Of a stretch of 64,000 nt of DNA, positions 35,979 to 43,849 are shown piece after piece (position 1 is the stretch's first letter; each line of letters starts with the position of its first letter). The position numbers and the translations under genes were made by a program. The stretch covers positions 62,001 through 126,000 of the forward strand of contig CANSQM010000002.1 of assembly GCA_947649205.1 (NCBI GenBank). The letters run 5' to 3'. Below the pieces are notes generated by a model. The model had not been told where the DNA came from. It saw only the letters and a program-made list of their open reading frames with translations, and made no database searches. The stretch is from an uncultured Enterorhabdus sp. (GTDB lineage: Bacteria > Actinomycetota > Coriobacteriia > Coriobacteriales > Eggerthellaceae).

Positions 35979-36911
35979 CTAGGAGGCCGGCTCGCCCGAG
36001 CGAATCCCGTCGAGATAGGCGTTGCGCACGCCCGCCCGAGCCGCATCGTGGGCGTTAGCGAGCTTCAAGGCAATGATGCGGCGGGGATGGTAGTCGACGT
36101 AGGAGATTTCCATGTTCGAGAGATCCGCGCCGTCGATGCCGTCCTCTTCCGCAAAGCTATTGCGGAAGATGCGGAATGCGTAGCTGATGACGCGCCTCTC
36201 CCCCGGCATCACCTGGTTGTAACCACCGCCGAGCGCCGCGGGTGCCTCTTCCCCTTCCAGGGGATACAAAGCAGCCTGTACAGCATTGTCGGGAAACATT
36301 CCCGTGTTGAACATCGTGTACGGCCCAAGAAACGCCGCGCTCTTCAGGATGGGGTCGGGCGGCGCGATCGCCTCGGGGCCGAGGTTCTCGACCTCAACGT
36401 CCACCACCACGATTCGCTCATCCTCTTCGGCAAACAGTACGCCAGAATGGTCGAGTTCGGGATACAGCGGGTACCATTCCGCAAAGGCCGAGGGCGACAC
36501 CATGGCGCAACCGACGACGCGGGCAGAGAAGGGAGCCCGCTCGAAATCCCAGTCCTCGCTTTCCCGACATTCCTGCCGCTCGGCCTCCGTCTTCTTTTCC
36601 CATTCGTCCTGCAAATAGGAGCTGGCCTCATAATCGTATTTCATTCCCCGGGTGAGATCGTCGAGCACCACGGTCTCGCCATAGGGAACTTCAACGATCT
36701 CGTCGGCCTCCACCGCCAATTCCCCGGAAAAGGCAACGCCTACGGGAGTCGGCTGGGTGAGGGTGGCTTGACGCGGCTGGGCGATGAAGCGACCGGCCAT
36801 CCACCAGAAAGCAAGCAAGAGGCCCACTACGGCGGCCGCACCCACTGCCACACGCATGATGCGGCGAGAGGTCCTTGATGCCGCCAGCCCGAGGTGTCTC
36901 CGTTCGACCAT
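35979..36911 (-). CDS. Membrane-anchored extracytoplasmic protein, function unknown
   Basis: The protein has 310 residues: a basic N-terminus, one hydrophobic segment at about 20-41, then a 265-residue external domain. The part IVVVDVEVENLGPEAIAPPD and the later beta-rich segment resemble an Ig-like DUF4352/DUF5027-type fold. The protein at 45362-46063 has the same plan. It is divergent from the membrane LuxR protein at 37066, which may control it. Confidence 0.6.
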   Translation of the reverse strand: MVERRHLGLAASRTSRRIMRVAVGAAAVVGLLLAFWWMAGRFIAQPRQATLTQPTPVGVAFSGELAVEADEIVEVPYGETVVLDDLTRGMKYDYEASSYLQDEWEKKTEAERQECRESEDWDFERAPFSARVVGCAMVSPSAFAEWYPLYPELDHSGVLFAEEDERIVVVDVEVENLGPEAIAPPDPILKSAAFLGPYTMFNTGMFPDNAVQAALYPLEGEEAPAALGGGYNQVMPGERRVISYAFRIFRNSFAEEDGIDGADLSNMEISYVDYHPRRIIALKLANAHDAARAGVRNAYLDGIRSGEPAS

Positions 36912-37065
36912 GGCGCGTCCTTCCCTTGCGATATCCGTCTTCTTCCATGGCCCAAGCTAGCATGCATCCTGGTCAGAGGGCAATGGTGATATTTTTCACC
37001 CTGGGGATTTCCCGCCCCATGGGGTAAAGTGGGAGGCGGTCAAATTCGGAAAGGAGACGCCCCTC

Positions 37066-37629
37066 GTGATTCCCCTCTCCAGCTTCATCGTCGTGCTGTG
37101 CGCCTTGGCTGGGGTGGTGGCGGCATGCTATGCCATCGGCCAGGCTTGCTTCCGACGGCACCGCGACGGTGCGGCTACGCAGCTCGCGCTGCTCTGGTCG
37201 GCCGTCAGTGTCGCGCTCACCATTGTCGTGCCGGCCCTCGACGGTTTTCGTGCCTCGGGAACCGCCGCCCTCGCCTCCATCCTGCTACTGGCGACAGCGG
37301 CTTTGCTCGCGTTCTTCCTCGGCCACCAGTGGCGCGAGGCGGCCATGGAGCGCGAGGTCCAGCGAATCCGGCTCCAGCGGGCGGAGAGTGCCGATGCCAA
37401 GACCGCCGACCCCGATCTTGAGACGCTGTGCGCCAAGGCCGCCCGTCGCTACGATCTCACCCGTCGCGAGGAGGACGTGCTGCGCCTGCTCGTCGAGGGG
37501 CGCACCGCCCCGCAAATCGCCGAGGACCTCGTCGTGTCCCCCAACACCGTGAAGACCCACGTGCGCAACCTCTATAAAAAGCTCGGCATCACCCGCCGCG
37601 ACGACCTCGCCAGCCGGCTGAAAGGCTAG
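37066..37629 (+). CDS. Membrane-anchored LuxR-type regulator
   Basis: The protein has 187 residues. Three hydrophobic segments (about 5-25, 38-57 and 65-85) precede a coiled linker and a LuxR helix-turn-helix: RYDLTRREEDVLRLLVEGRT, APQIAEDLVVSPNTVKTHVR. It is a compact form of the membrane-embedded LuxR regulators common in Eggerthellaceae. The start is GTG 37066-37068 with AAAGGAG upstream. The likely target is the divergent gene at 35979-36911. Confidence 0.88.
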   Translation: MIPLSSFIVVLCALAGVVAACYAIGQACFRRHRDGAATQLALLWSAVSVALTIVVPALDGFRASGTAALASILLLATAALLAFFLGHQWREAAMEREVQRIRLQRAESADAKTADPDLETLCAKAARRYDLTRREEDVLRLLVEGRTAPQIAEDLVVSPNTVKTHVRNLYKKLGITRRDDLASRLKG

Positions 37630-37746
37630 GAAATCCCCCTCGTTTGAGCGGCCCCCCACGCTACCACAACGATCCCCCAACGCAAGCAACGGCGGTTAAC
37701 ATGGCGATCGACCCCCTGTTGCAGAGGGGAACGTTCGCCTTCAAGA

Positions 37747-38268
37747 CTAGGCACCCACGTATTCCAGAATGCGACGCGCCGTAGCTCGGCTTACTTTGGA
37801 ACTGTCGCCCTTTCCGAGAAACGCATAGACGTTTCCCTTGTTCAGGCCCAGCTCTTCGCAAATCCGGTAGCCGGTGAGGCCGCGCTGCTCCATGGCGGTC
37901 AGAATCTTGCGCCGCATCAGGTCGATAACACGCCGGTCGGTGAGAACGGCATCGCGCTTCGCCACATAGGCACTCCACACCTTCTGATAGCGCTGCGGGG
38001 CACATTCCGACTGCAAGAAGGACGCAACCTCTTCGGGGGCGCCCAAGCACGACGCCGCCGCTTCGTAATCTTTCTCCATCCAAGTGCCCCGGCTAAGCGC
38101 AACCAGATACGGCGCTTTGCCCTGAATGGCAGCGAACACCATGATCGCCTCGGCAGCCGCAGGCGATCCATCGGCCGCTGCGGCACACAGCTTTTTCAAG
38201 CTATCTGTCTGCAATCCCGTCAGCTCGCGGCAATAAGAGCGGAGAAACCCCTTGAACGTCAGGTTCAT
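37747..38268 (-). CDS. HTH protein paired with a DUF6036-like nucleotidyltransferase
   Basis: The protein has 173 residues. Its C-terminal 60 residues carry a helix-turn-helix (LTGYRICEELGLNKGNVYAFL). The N-terminal part is helical and not recognised. ATG 38266-38268 overlaps the upstream gene's TGA (ATGA), showing tight coupling. As the DNA-binding partner of a nucleotidyltransferase gene it is the probable antitoxin and autorepressor, with the 12-bp inverted repeat at 38807-38840 as operator. A 129-bp piece of this gene is duplicated exactly at 38959-39087. Confidence 0.75.
   Translation of the reverse strand: MNLTFKGFLRSYCRELTGLQTDSLKKLCAAAADGSPAAAEAIMVFAAIQGKAPYLVALSRGTWMEKDYEAAASCLGAPEEVASFLQSECAPQRYQKVWSAYVAKRDAVLTDRRVIDLMRRKILTAMEQRGLTGYRICEELGLNKGNVYAFLGKGDSSKVSRATARRILEYVGA
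37829..37957 (-). repeat. 129-bp exact repeat, copy 1 (inside the HTH gene)
   Basis: Identical base for base to 38959-39087, same orientation, offset 1130 bp. It encodes the DRRVIDLMRRKILTAMEQRG and helix-turn-helix core. Confidence 0.98.
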
Positions 38269-38795
38269 CTCCCAATCCTTTCGCAAAAGCGCTCATAGGC
38301 GCCGAGCATCTCCCGATACCGACGTGCCGACAATGCCGAGGCTTGGGCTTCGTCGGAAGCACGAACTAAATGATCGAGCAATTCCCAATCCACCAGCCCT
38401 TGCCGGGCGGCATTGTCCATATCCTGAAGGTCATGGGGGCGCTCCGCATAGAGCTTCATGACGATCATGTCCTCGGTCGAAGGAGTGCAGTACGTGATCG
38501 CCCTCGCCCCCATATCCAAGGGCACAAGTCTGTCTTCGAAATTATAGGGTATCTGATCTGCATAGGTTGCAACAGCACCGTTGACATGGGGATAGGCGTT
38601 GAGTATCTCGCGAACTTGCCGACTTGCTTGCAGGACATCCACATCATGAGTGACAGGCCTTGAAGTAAGATCTCTCAACATGAAAGCCGCTCCACCAACA
38701 ATCACGACCACGGGTTTCGCCTTTGCGGGGTCAAGGACAAAAGATGCCTCTTCATCAATGGAGAGAAGCACTTCGACAAGATCGTTCTTATTCAT
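38265..38795 (-). CDS. DUF6036-like nucleotidyltransferase, probable toxin of a TA pair
   Basis: The protein has 176 residues. VVIVGGAAFMLRDLTSRPVT followed by HDVDVL gives the nucleotidyltransferase pattern GG...(ca. 15)...DxD; residues around EDMIVMKLYAERPHDLQDM match the same fold. Such enzymes act as toxins (AbiEii/MenT-like) when paired with a DNA-binding antitoxin. It is the first gene of the operon and shares an ATGA with the HTH gene. Confidence 0.8.
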   Translation of the reverse strand: MNKNDLVEVLLSIDEEASFVLDPAKAKPVVVIVGGAAFMLRDLTSRPVTHDVDVLQASRQVREILNAYPHVNGAVATYADQIPYNFEDRLVPLDMGARAITYCTPSTEDMIVMKLYAERPHDLQDMDNAARQGLVDWELLDHLVRASDEAQASALSARRYREMLGAYERFCERIGR

Positions 38796-38806
38796 GGCAC
38801 CCTCCG

Positions 38807-38840
38807 AATAGTATTATTAATCTAGATGAATAATACTATT
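38807..38840 (-). promoter_or_regulatory. Operator/promoter of the nucleotidyltransferase-HTH operon
   Basis: Perfect 12-bp inverted repeat AATAGTATTATT (38807-38818) and its complement (38829-38840), 10-nt spacer, 11-45 bp upstream of the start codon. AT-rich in a GC-rich context, with TATTAT able to act as -10. A natural site for autorepression. Confidence 0.8.
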
Positions 38841-39122
38841 GCCATTGGCTTCGTGCAATATCGTGTGCCTGATACATGCCCATCTTCGAGAGAGGAACGC
38901 TCTTGGCAGACCAGCCAGGCAGCGGAACCAGCGACGAGCAGGTGGCGGCACAAGGTGCACGTTTCCCTTGTTCAGGCCCAGCTCTTCGCAAATCCGGTAG
39001 CCGGTGAGGCCGCGCTGCTCCATGGCGGTCAGAATCTTGCGCCGCATCAGGTCGATAACACGCCGGTCGGTGAGAACGGCATCGCGCAGCTCGGTGCCGA
39101 TCGCGTTGGCCTCGCGAGACAA
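38817..39122 (-). pseudogene. Chimeric remnant carrying the duplicated HTH core
   Basis: The open frame joins an unrelated N-terminus (SREANAIGTELRD) to the exact HTH copy and then to out-of-family sequence after KGNV. No ribosome site was seen. It is best read as a fragment left by duplication or recombination. Confidence 0.7.
38959..39087 (-). repeat. 129-bp exact repeat, copy 2
   Basis: Identical to 37829-37957. The flanks on both sides differ completely from copy 1, giving sharp duplication borders. Confidence 0.98.
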
Positions 39123-39142
39123 CCGACGAGCCGAGGGACGCC

Positions 39143-39865
39143 CTACACCAAGGAGCCAACAGCGAACTCGCCAATTTGCGTCTTGCCATCCGATTCGTAA
39201 ACAGGAATATGTGTGGACACCTGGTCTTGCGCCGCCAGATACGCGTCATCGAGAACAGCCTGCACGTCCGTTTCCGGAAGGCCCGTTGCCTGGGCCAAAT
39301 CGGCAAGCCCCTGCTGGCACACAGATGCCAACCCCTCGTCGAAGGGATCGGGGATGGCCGCCCGCACCACCGTATCCAAGTATTGGGTCGCTTGCTCCAC
39401 CGTCACCTCCACACCCTCAGGCAACAGACGCGTCAGCTGTTCGGCAAGGGCCCGGTTACTTGCCGCCTCGGCATTTTCCATATATTGGACAGCCTCATCG
39501 GGACTGGTCGCATTCATGCCGGCGGCCTCTTGAAACGCATCAAAGTACACATAGCCCTCGCGACCATTGGTGGCCACCACCGCCACAAGATCCACCTGCC
39601 CGCCAGGCGCTTCGGCCTGATCTACGGTTCCATACACAAGCCCATCGTCGTTGATACGCGGCGGAATCGAATTCAGGTCAAGCCCATGATCCGCAACGGG
39701 CAACGACGCTTCAGCCACTTGCGAAGTGGCGGAGCTCTCCTCAGATACGGTCGTCGCGCCAAACGCCGACGAAACTCCTATCATGAGCCCCATGCCCAAC
39801 ACCGTTACGCCGAGCACGCGCACCACCGTTTTCCGAGAAATCAACTCCGAAGATTTCGCCTTCAT
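39143..39865 (-). CDS. Exported protein with a TYG/IPVY-type C-terminal module
   Basis: The protein has 240 residues with a signal peptide (basic KAKSSELISRK, hydrophobic VLGVTVLGMGLMIGV, cleavage near AFG-A). The mature part contains DDGLVYGTVDQAE, DLVAVVATNGREGYVYFD and ends HIPVYESDGKTQIGEFAVG. This pattern (GxxYG, then DLIAVxxxxGxEGY, then IPVYDxDGxTxIG) recurs in the genes at 40170 and 42219. ATG 39863-39865 has GAAGGAGG upstream. Function unknown. It is downstream of promoter site A. Confidence 0.75.
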   Translation of the reverse strand: MKAKSSELISRKTVVRVLGVTVLGMGLMIGVSSAFGATTVSEESSATSQVAEASLPVADHGLDLNSIPPRINDDGLVYGTVDQAEAPGGQVDLVAVVATNGREGYVYFDAFQEAAGMNATSPDEAVQYMENAEAASNRALAEQLTRLLPEGVEVTVEQATQYLDTVVRAAIPDPFDEGLASVCQQGLADLAQATGLPETDVQAVLDDAYLAAQDQVSTHIPVYESDGKTQIGEFAVGSLV

Positions 39866-39934
39866 GGCTACCAACCTCCTTCGCTCGATCAACTTTCCAG
39901 TTGCATCCCTGTGAAAACACCCTTGCGAAAGAAT

Positions 39935-40141
39935 CTAAACGTCAGCGTTGATGTAATCCATGACCCTTTGCCCATCAGCCTCATCTAGTGGCTCTGATCC
40001 AAAATTCTCATGTACCGCCGAGCCATCATCTCCGTAGACGGGAATATAGTCAACGACATTCGCTTGTGCCTCATCAATAACCTCATTAACAAGCTGCCCA
40101 TCAAGGGACGCGAACAGCACTGGATCCGCAGCCTTAATCAC
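39935..40141 (-). pseudogene. Fragment of a paralogous exported protein
   Basis: The 68-residue frame has the module's IPVYGDDGSA near its end but no start of its own. In the same frame the sequence continues upstream as SNRAKALLEV, echoing the SNRALAEQL of the 39143 gene, and then runs into the end of the lipoprotein gene. Probably a remnant left by recombination among paralogues. Confidence 0.55.
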
Positions 40142-40169
40142 CTCGAGAAGAGCTTTCGCACGGTTTGAA

Positions 40170-40547
40170 TTACATAGTTCCTAGAATGGTTTTTCCATCT
40201 TGGGCGTACAGTGTCACGCCGTCGAGCGTGCGAGGCGCAGCGGCTTCAGGAGAAGGAGGGTCCTCTCCAAAAAAGTCGTCGAGAGTGATGTAGCCCTCGA
40301 TGCCTTCAGTGTTCTGCGCCAAAATGAGGTCGGGATAGAAGACCTTCATCTCCTCCGTTGTCCCGCTGAAGCCCTCTGGAATGTTCGCGTCGAGTGCGCT
40401 ACCGTAAGTCTGGCCTACCTCGTTGACGGGAAAATCAACTCCATTGATGCTACGGTACTGCGTCTCTGACTGAGTACAGCCTCCACATACCATGCCGATC
40501 ACCAACACCACCAGCGCCACGCCAAAAATGCTCTTCCATTTCTTCAT
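40170..40547 (-). CDS. Small lipoprotein with TYG/IEGY module
   Basis: The protein has 125 residues. A lipoprotein signal (LVVLVIGMVCGGC, lipobox Cys near residue 23) is followed by VNEVGQTYGSALDANIPEG, PDLILAQNTEGIEGYITLDD and a C-terminal LYAQDGKTILG. The module is shared with the 39143 and 42219 genes. It starts 81 bp downstream of ECF-type promoter site A, with GGGGTGAG before the ATG. Confidence 0.75.
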   Translation of the reverse strand: MKKWKSIFGVALVVLVIGMVCGGCTQSETQYRSINGVDFPVNEVGQTYGSALDANIPEGFSGTTEEMKVFYPDLILAQNTEGIEGYITLDDFFGEDPPSPEAAAPRTLDGVTLYAQDGKTILGTM

Positions 40548-40627
40548 GAGAGCTCACCCCTTACGTCAGACTTGGGTAGCCGTCGCCACCCGTTTGAAGA
40601 AATCGGAGAATTTTCCCTTCACTGAGC

Positions 40628-40655
40628 CATACACTTGAGGCGGGCAATTCCTTAC
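40628..40655 (-). promoter_or_regulatory. ECF-type promoter site A
   Basis: Minus strand: TGTAAGGA (core 40651-40655) and GTGTATGG (core 40628-40632), start-to-start 23 bp, followed by CTCAGTGA. Reads into the lipoprotein at 40547. Confidence 0.7.
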
Positions 40656-40754
40656 AAATTTGATAAAATTTTTTGATAGATTTCTAAAGAAATTGTTCAC
40701 CGATATATCTCGGAGGCTTTGGTCAAACTTTTCGAAAAGTTTTTTCAAAAAGCT

Positions 40755-40782
40755 GTAAGAAAACAAGGGGGTTCGGGGTAAG
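40755..40782 (+). promoter_or_regulatory. ECF-type promoter site E, upstream of the sigma gene
   Basis: Plus strand: TGTAAGAAA (core 40755-40759) and GGGTAAGG (core 40778-40782), 23 bp apart, followed by CTTGTAG. It reads into the ECF sigma gene, so the factor would drive its own operon. Confidence 0.72.
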
Positions 40783-40905
40783 GCTTGTAGAAGAGATTGC
40801 GCAACTCTAGGAAGCACTCAGCGAGAGGAGTGTGGTGCTATCGACAATATCGATGACATTGAACGGGCATTCGATGCCTACGGAGACCGCGTCTCTTGGC
40901 TAGCT

Positions 40906-41364
40906 ATGCGTTACTTCAAGTCGCGGGATACGGCGGACGATATCGTTCAGGAGACGTTTCTCCGGCTCTGCCGCACCACTACCGTCTTCGCAAGCGAAAA
41001 GCATCTTGAGAATTGGCTGATTAAAACAGCGGCCAACCTTTGCAAAAACAGAATCCGTCATCTTTCGAATCACCCAGCCGCAGCATTTGACGATGCCGCC
41101 GTAGAAGCCCTCGATCAAAGGGCTTTCGACCAGTACTCCCTCGATGAGGTTGAAAAAGATGCCCGTGAATTCATAGGCGAGCATCTTGACGCGCTGCCAG
41201 AGGATCTGCGCGACATCATCAACCTGCGCTACTTCGACGAGAACGACACGGCTACCATCGCCGAAACCATCGGCATCAGCAAGAGAAACGTCTACGTCAG
41301 GCTACACCGTGCACGCAAATTTCTCAGAGAAAGGATTGAGAGGGAGGGGGTTTCCCATGCTTGA
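40906..41364 (+). CDS. ECF sigma factor (start uncertain, possibly frameshifted)
   Basis: From ATG 40906 the protein has 152 residues. Region 2 is YFKSRDTADDIVQETFLRL; region 4 is LRYFDENDTATIAETIGISK plus RNVYVRLHRARKFLRE. The same frame stays open upstream to 40759 and encodes typical region 2.1 sequence (DDIERAFDAYGDRVSWLA) but holds no ATG, GTG or TTG. A good GAGAGGAG site (40823-40830) precedes GTG 40832/40835, which is out of frame by two bases, or ATC 40840 in frame. The anti-sigma-like gene overlaps the stop by 8 bp. Confidence 0.82.
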   Translation: MRYFKSRDTADDIVQETFLRLCRTTTVFASEKHLENWLIKTAANLCKNRIRHLSNHPAAAFDDAAVEALDQRAFDQYSLDEVEKDAREFIGEHLDALPEDLRDIINLRYFDENDTATIAETIGISKRNVYVRLHRARKFLRERIEREGVSHA

Positions 41365-42214
41365 CCGGGATTCCGCATACCACGCAGCTGAACTTGAGCG
41401 CTGCAAACTGAGGCCCGAGAGCGCCCAAAGAATTCGGCAGCGGCTACGCCAAGAGTGCGCCATGAACAACCACAGAAAGTTGTTGCGAGGCAGAAGCCGT
41501 GCGTCTGCCGGTCGCATGGCGCACTCCGGGCAACGCGCAAAGACAGCTACGTTTCTAAAGGCGGTCGCCTGCCTTGCGATTATCGCCGGCATCGGCGTTC
41601 TCGTAAATACGGGCATGGTCGTCCACGAGACGACCACCCACTCTGTTGAACGCGCCATAGCAGGTACCCCCATGCGCCCCTATCAGCGCATCGAGTTGGA
41701 GGGTGGATTTTTTAGCTGTCCCGCAGCCGAACCGCCCTATCGCGAAACGAGAGTGTATACCCCATCCGCGCAGTACCAGTGTGGCGTAACAGCACGATTA
41801 TTCCTGCCTGGCATCTCTGCCGACCAGTGCGAAATAGCTTTAATGAATGCTGGCGACGCAAGGGTGTGCTGCGAAGACCTCTTAAGTCTGAACATGGAAA
41901 TCCCACCAGAAAGTACGCGAGCTATCGCCACTAAAGACACTGACTATCTTTTCAATATTACGTGGCCGATAGAAATGACCCAGAAAAAATTTGACGAAGT
42001 ATTCGGGGAGACACCGGGTTTCTCGTGGCTTAGCCGAGAACCTGCAACTTTTTTCGACTCAATTCGTGATGCCCAACTTCTTGTAACAGCTGATGGGATC
42101 ACGCACACCTATCGTTTTAACTTTGGCGATCTCACCGACGAACAATCTATTCGACGGGAATTCGCACACAATTACAAACCCGCTATTTTTGGTCTCATTG
42201 AGGAGAACAGGTGA
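41357..42214 (+). CDS. Membrane anti-sigma-like protein
   Basis: The protein has 285 residues. An N-terminal cytoplasmic part with many Arg/Lys (about 75 residues) could hold the sigma factor. One hydrophobic segment follows (FLKAVACLAIIAGIGVLV, about 65-85), then a 200-residue external domain with four or more Cys. ATG 41357 overlaps the sigma gene by 8 bp. Its position directly after an ECF gene is the main reason for the call. Confidence 0.72.
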   Translation: MLDRDSAYHAAELERCKLRPESAQRIRQRLRQECAMNNHRKLLRGRSRASAGRMAHSGQRAKTATFLKAVACLAIIAGIGVLVNTGMVVHETTTHSVERAIAGTPMRPYQRIELEGGFFSCPAAEPPYRETRVYTPSAQYQCGVTARLFLPGISADQCEIALMNAGDARVCCEDLLSLNMEIPPESTRAIATKDTDYLFNITWPIEMTQKKFDEVFGETPGFSWLSREPATFFDSIRDAQLLVTADGITHTYRFNFGDLTDEQSIRREFAHNYKPAIFGLIEENR

Positions 42215-42218
42215 TTTG

Positions 42219-42888
42219 ATGCAAAATTCCATACTCGATCGTTCGGCCACCCGCCGGTCTTTCTCCGTTCTAGCCGCTACCGCCATTTTCACCATGGCCT
42301 TCTCGCCCTCCCAGGCGCTTGCTGCCACCCTGTGGAGCACATCTTCTTCCCACTCGGATCAGGGCGTGAGGTTTACCTACCCAGTCTGGCCTAGATACCG
42401 GATCACCCGTCAAAGCCCACACCACCATCAGAGCTAGCCAGTCTGTACCCGCAGGAACGATGTACGCCCAGGCATGCATCGTCAAGGGCCTCGATCTTGC
42501 CATCATCGCCTCCAGCGCAGCAACTTCCAATAAGACTAAGACAGCATCATTGACGGCGACCGTGAGCCTCAACAGATTGGCCGCAGGATATCGATCAAAG
42601 GGCAAGGTGAAGACCTACAGCTCTGGCTGGAGATCATGCACTTCCACTGCAGTAGGCTACTCCCTATCTTCCGATCTCCCCATGAATGGCAGCGGCCAGA
42701 CTTACGGCACCTACGGAGATGTAGAGGCGGGCGCCATTCCCGATCTCATTGCCATCGTGGCCGATAGTGGCCTTGAGGGCTATGCGCTCTACGAGCAGTT
42801 CAGCGCGGTGGACGCGCCCGATGCCATTCCCGTCTACGACGTTGAGGGAACCACTCTCATCGGCATGTTCGCGTTTGGGGACAAATAG
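42219..42888 (+). pseudogene. Frameshifted exported protein, third member of the TYG/IPVY family
   Basis: ATG 42219 begins a clear signal peptide (FSVLAATAIFTMAFSPSQALA, first frame) and continues to about 42390. The next frame then carries DTGSPVKAHTTIRASQ and a coherent protein ending SGQTYGTYGDVEAG, DLIAIVADSGLEGYALYEQ and IPVYDVEGTTLIGMFAFG. The first frame stops at 42435 and the second has no signal of its own. A single shift near 42375-42395 would restore one 220-residue exported protein. It lies 4 bp after the anti-sigma-like gene. Confidence 0.75.
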
Positions 42889-42945
42889 CGCAGCGTCGCG
42901 AGCACCGGCACATCCAAACACCTAGCAACTTACCGACGGCAAAAA

Positions 42946-42987
42946 CGAGCGGGCCGGCTGCGCCATGAGGTGCAGCCGGCCCGCATC
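42946..42987 (-). terminator. Repeated GC hairpin, copy 1; terminator of the ABC operon
   Basis: GCGGGCCGGCTGC pairs with GCAGCCGGCCCGC. On the minus strand CTCGTTTTTG follows, making a terminator for the permease ending at 42999. It is 41/42 identical to 46781-46822. Confidence 0.85.
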
Positions 42988-42998
42988 ATCTATCCGAA

Positions 42999-43832
42999 CT
43001 ATCTGCTATAACTTGCCAGCCACTGCATTCGCCGTACCCTCATTAGGCCCAAAAGAACTGCAGACACCATGACGCCCAGGCATATTGCGAGCTCCAACTC
43101 AGGACATAGAGCGAAGTCGTCGAACTGGCGAGATCGCGCAAACATCCCATACTGAGGAAACAGCAGAGGATTCTCGAAAAACACCGAGACCAGCAGATAG
43201 GTCACCGCGCCCCCAAGCACATACGGAGCATCAACAAAAAGCGACAATGCGGTACACAGCATGCAGAGGGCTAATGACGACATATAGCATACTAAAATAT
43301 CGAGAATCAATTCCCTTGTTGAATAATTAGAATTTATTATAAGGTAATCATCATAATATAATAAATGATTATATGATACTTCAAAAACACCGCTACCATT
43401 AATTATCCCCACCGCAACACAGAATCCCAGAAGCACTATCCAAAGGATTGAGACAACCGTAAACACCCACAAGCACTTCGAGGCCCACCATGAAATGCGG
43501 CTCGTCCTGATAACAATCCCATTGCCATCACGTTCTCGCGCCCTTACAGGATAAGAGATAACGGAAAAAACAACTGCCAGCTGCACCACTATCCATGTGA
43601 CAGGCAATACGAGCACGTGATCAAGCCCAAAAACAACCGGCATGTTTCCTTCGCAAATACCCATTACGATACTTACTGCCGAGAGAGGTTCTGATGGCGA
43701 ATTGACCATACTGCGTGAGCAGATACTTACCAGTGCCGCACTTAGAATGAAGCAAGCCCCGAGAAGCCGCCATTTTGCCTCAGAAAAACCACGTTGCAAA
43801 TCATATATGTACAAGCGCATTATCTTCTTCAT
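42999..43832 (-). CDS. ABC-2 type permease (second subunit)
   Basis: The protein has 277 residues and about six hydrophobic helices (WRLLGACFILSAALVSIC first, AICLGVMVSAVLLGLMRV last), with no ATPase motif. It follows the ATPase gene by 17 bp. Codon use is less GC-biased than the genome around it, with an AT-rich stretch at 43300-43400, suggesting horizontal origin. It likely pairs with the 44499 permease. Confidence 0.8.
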   Translation of the reverse strand: MKKIMRLYIYDLQRGFSEAKWRLLGACFILSAALVSICSRSMVNSPSEPLSAVSIVMGICEGNMPVVFGLDHVLVLPVTWIVVQLAVVFSVISYPVRARERDGNGIVIRTSRISWWASKCLWVFTVVSILWIVLLGFCVAVGIINGSGVFEVSYNHLLYYDDYLIINSNYSTRELILDILVCYMSSLALCMLCTALSLFVDAPYVLGGAVTYLLVSVFFENPLLFPQYGMFARSRQFDDFALCPELELAICLGVMVSAVLLGLMRVRRMQWLASYSR

Positions 43833-43849
43833 AATCCGGCGAACCTATC

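Noticed and set aside
39935-40141. Independent small gene
   Set aside because: No ribosome site; the frame continues upstream into the neighbouring gene and looks like a paralogue fragment.
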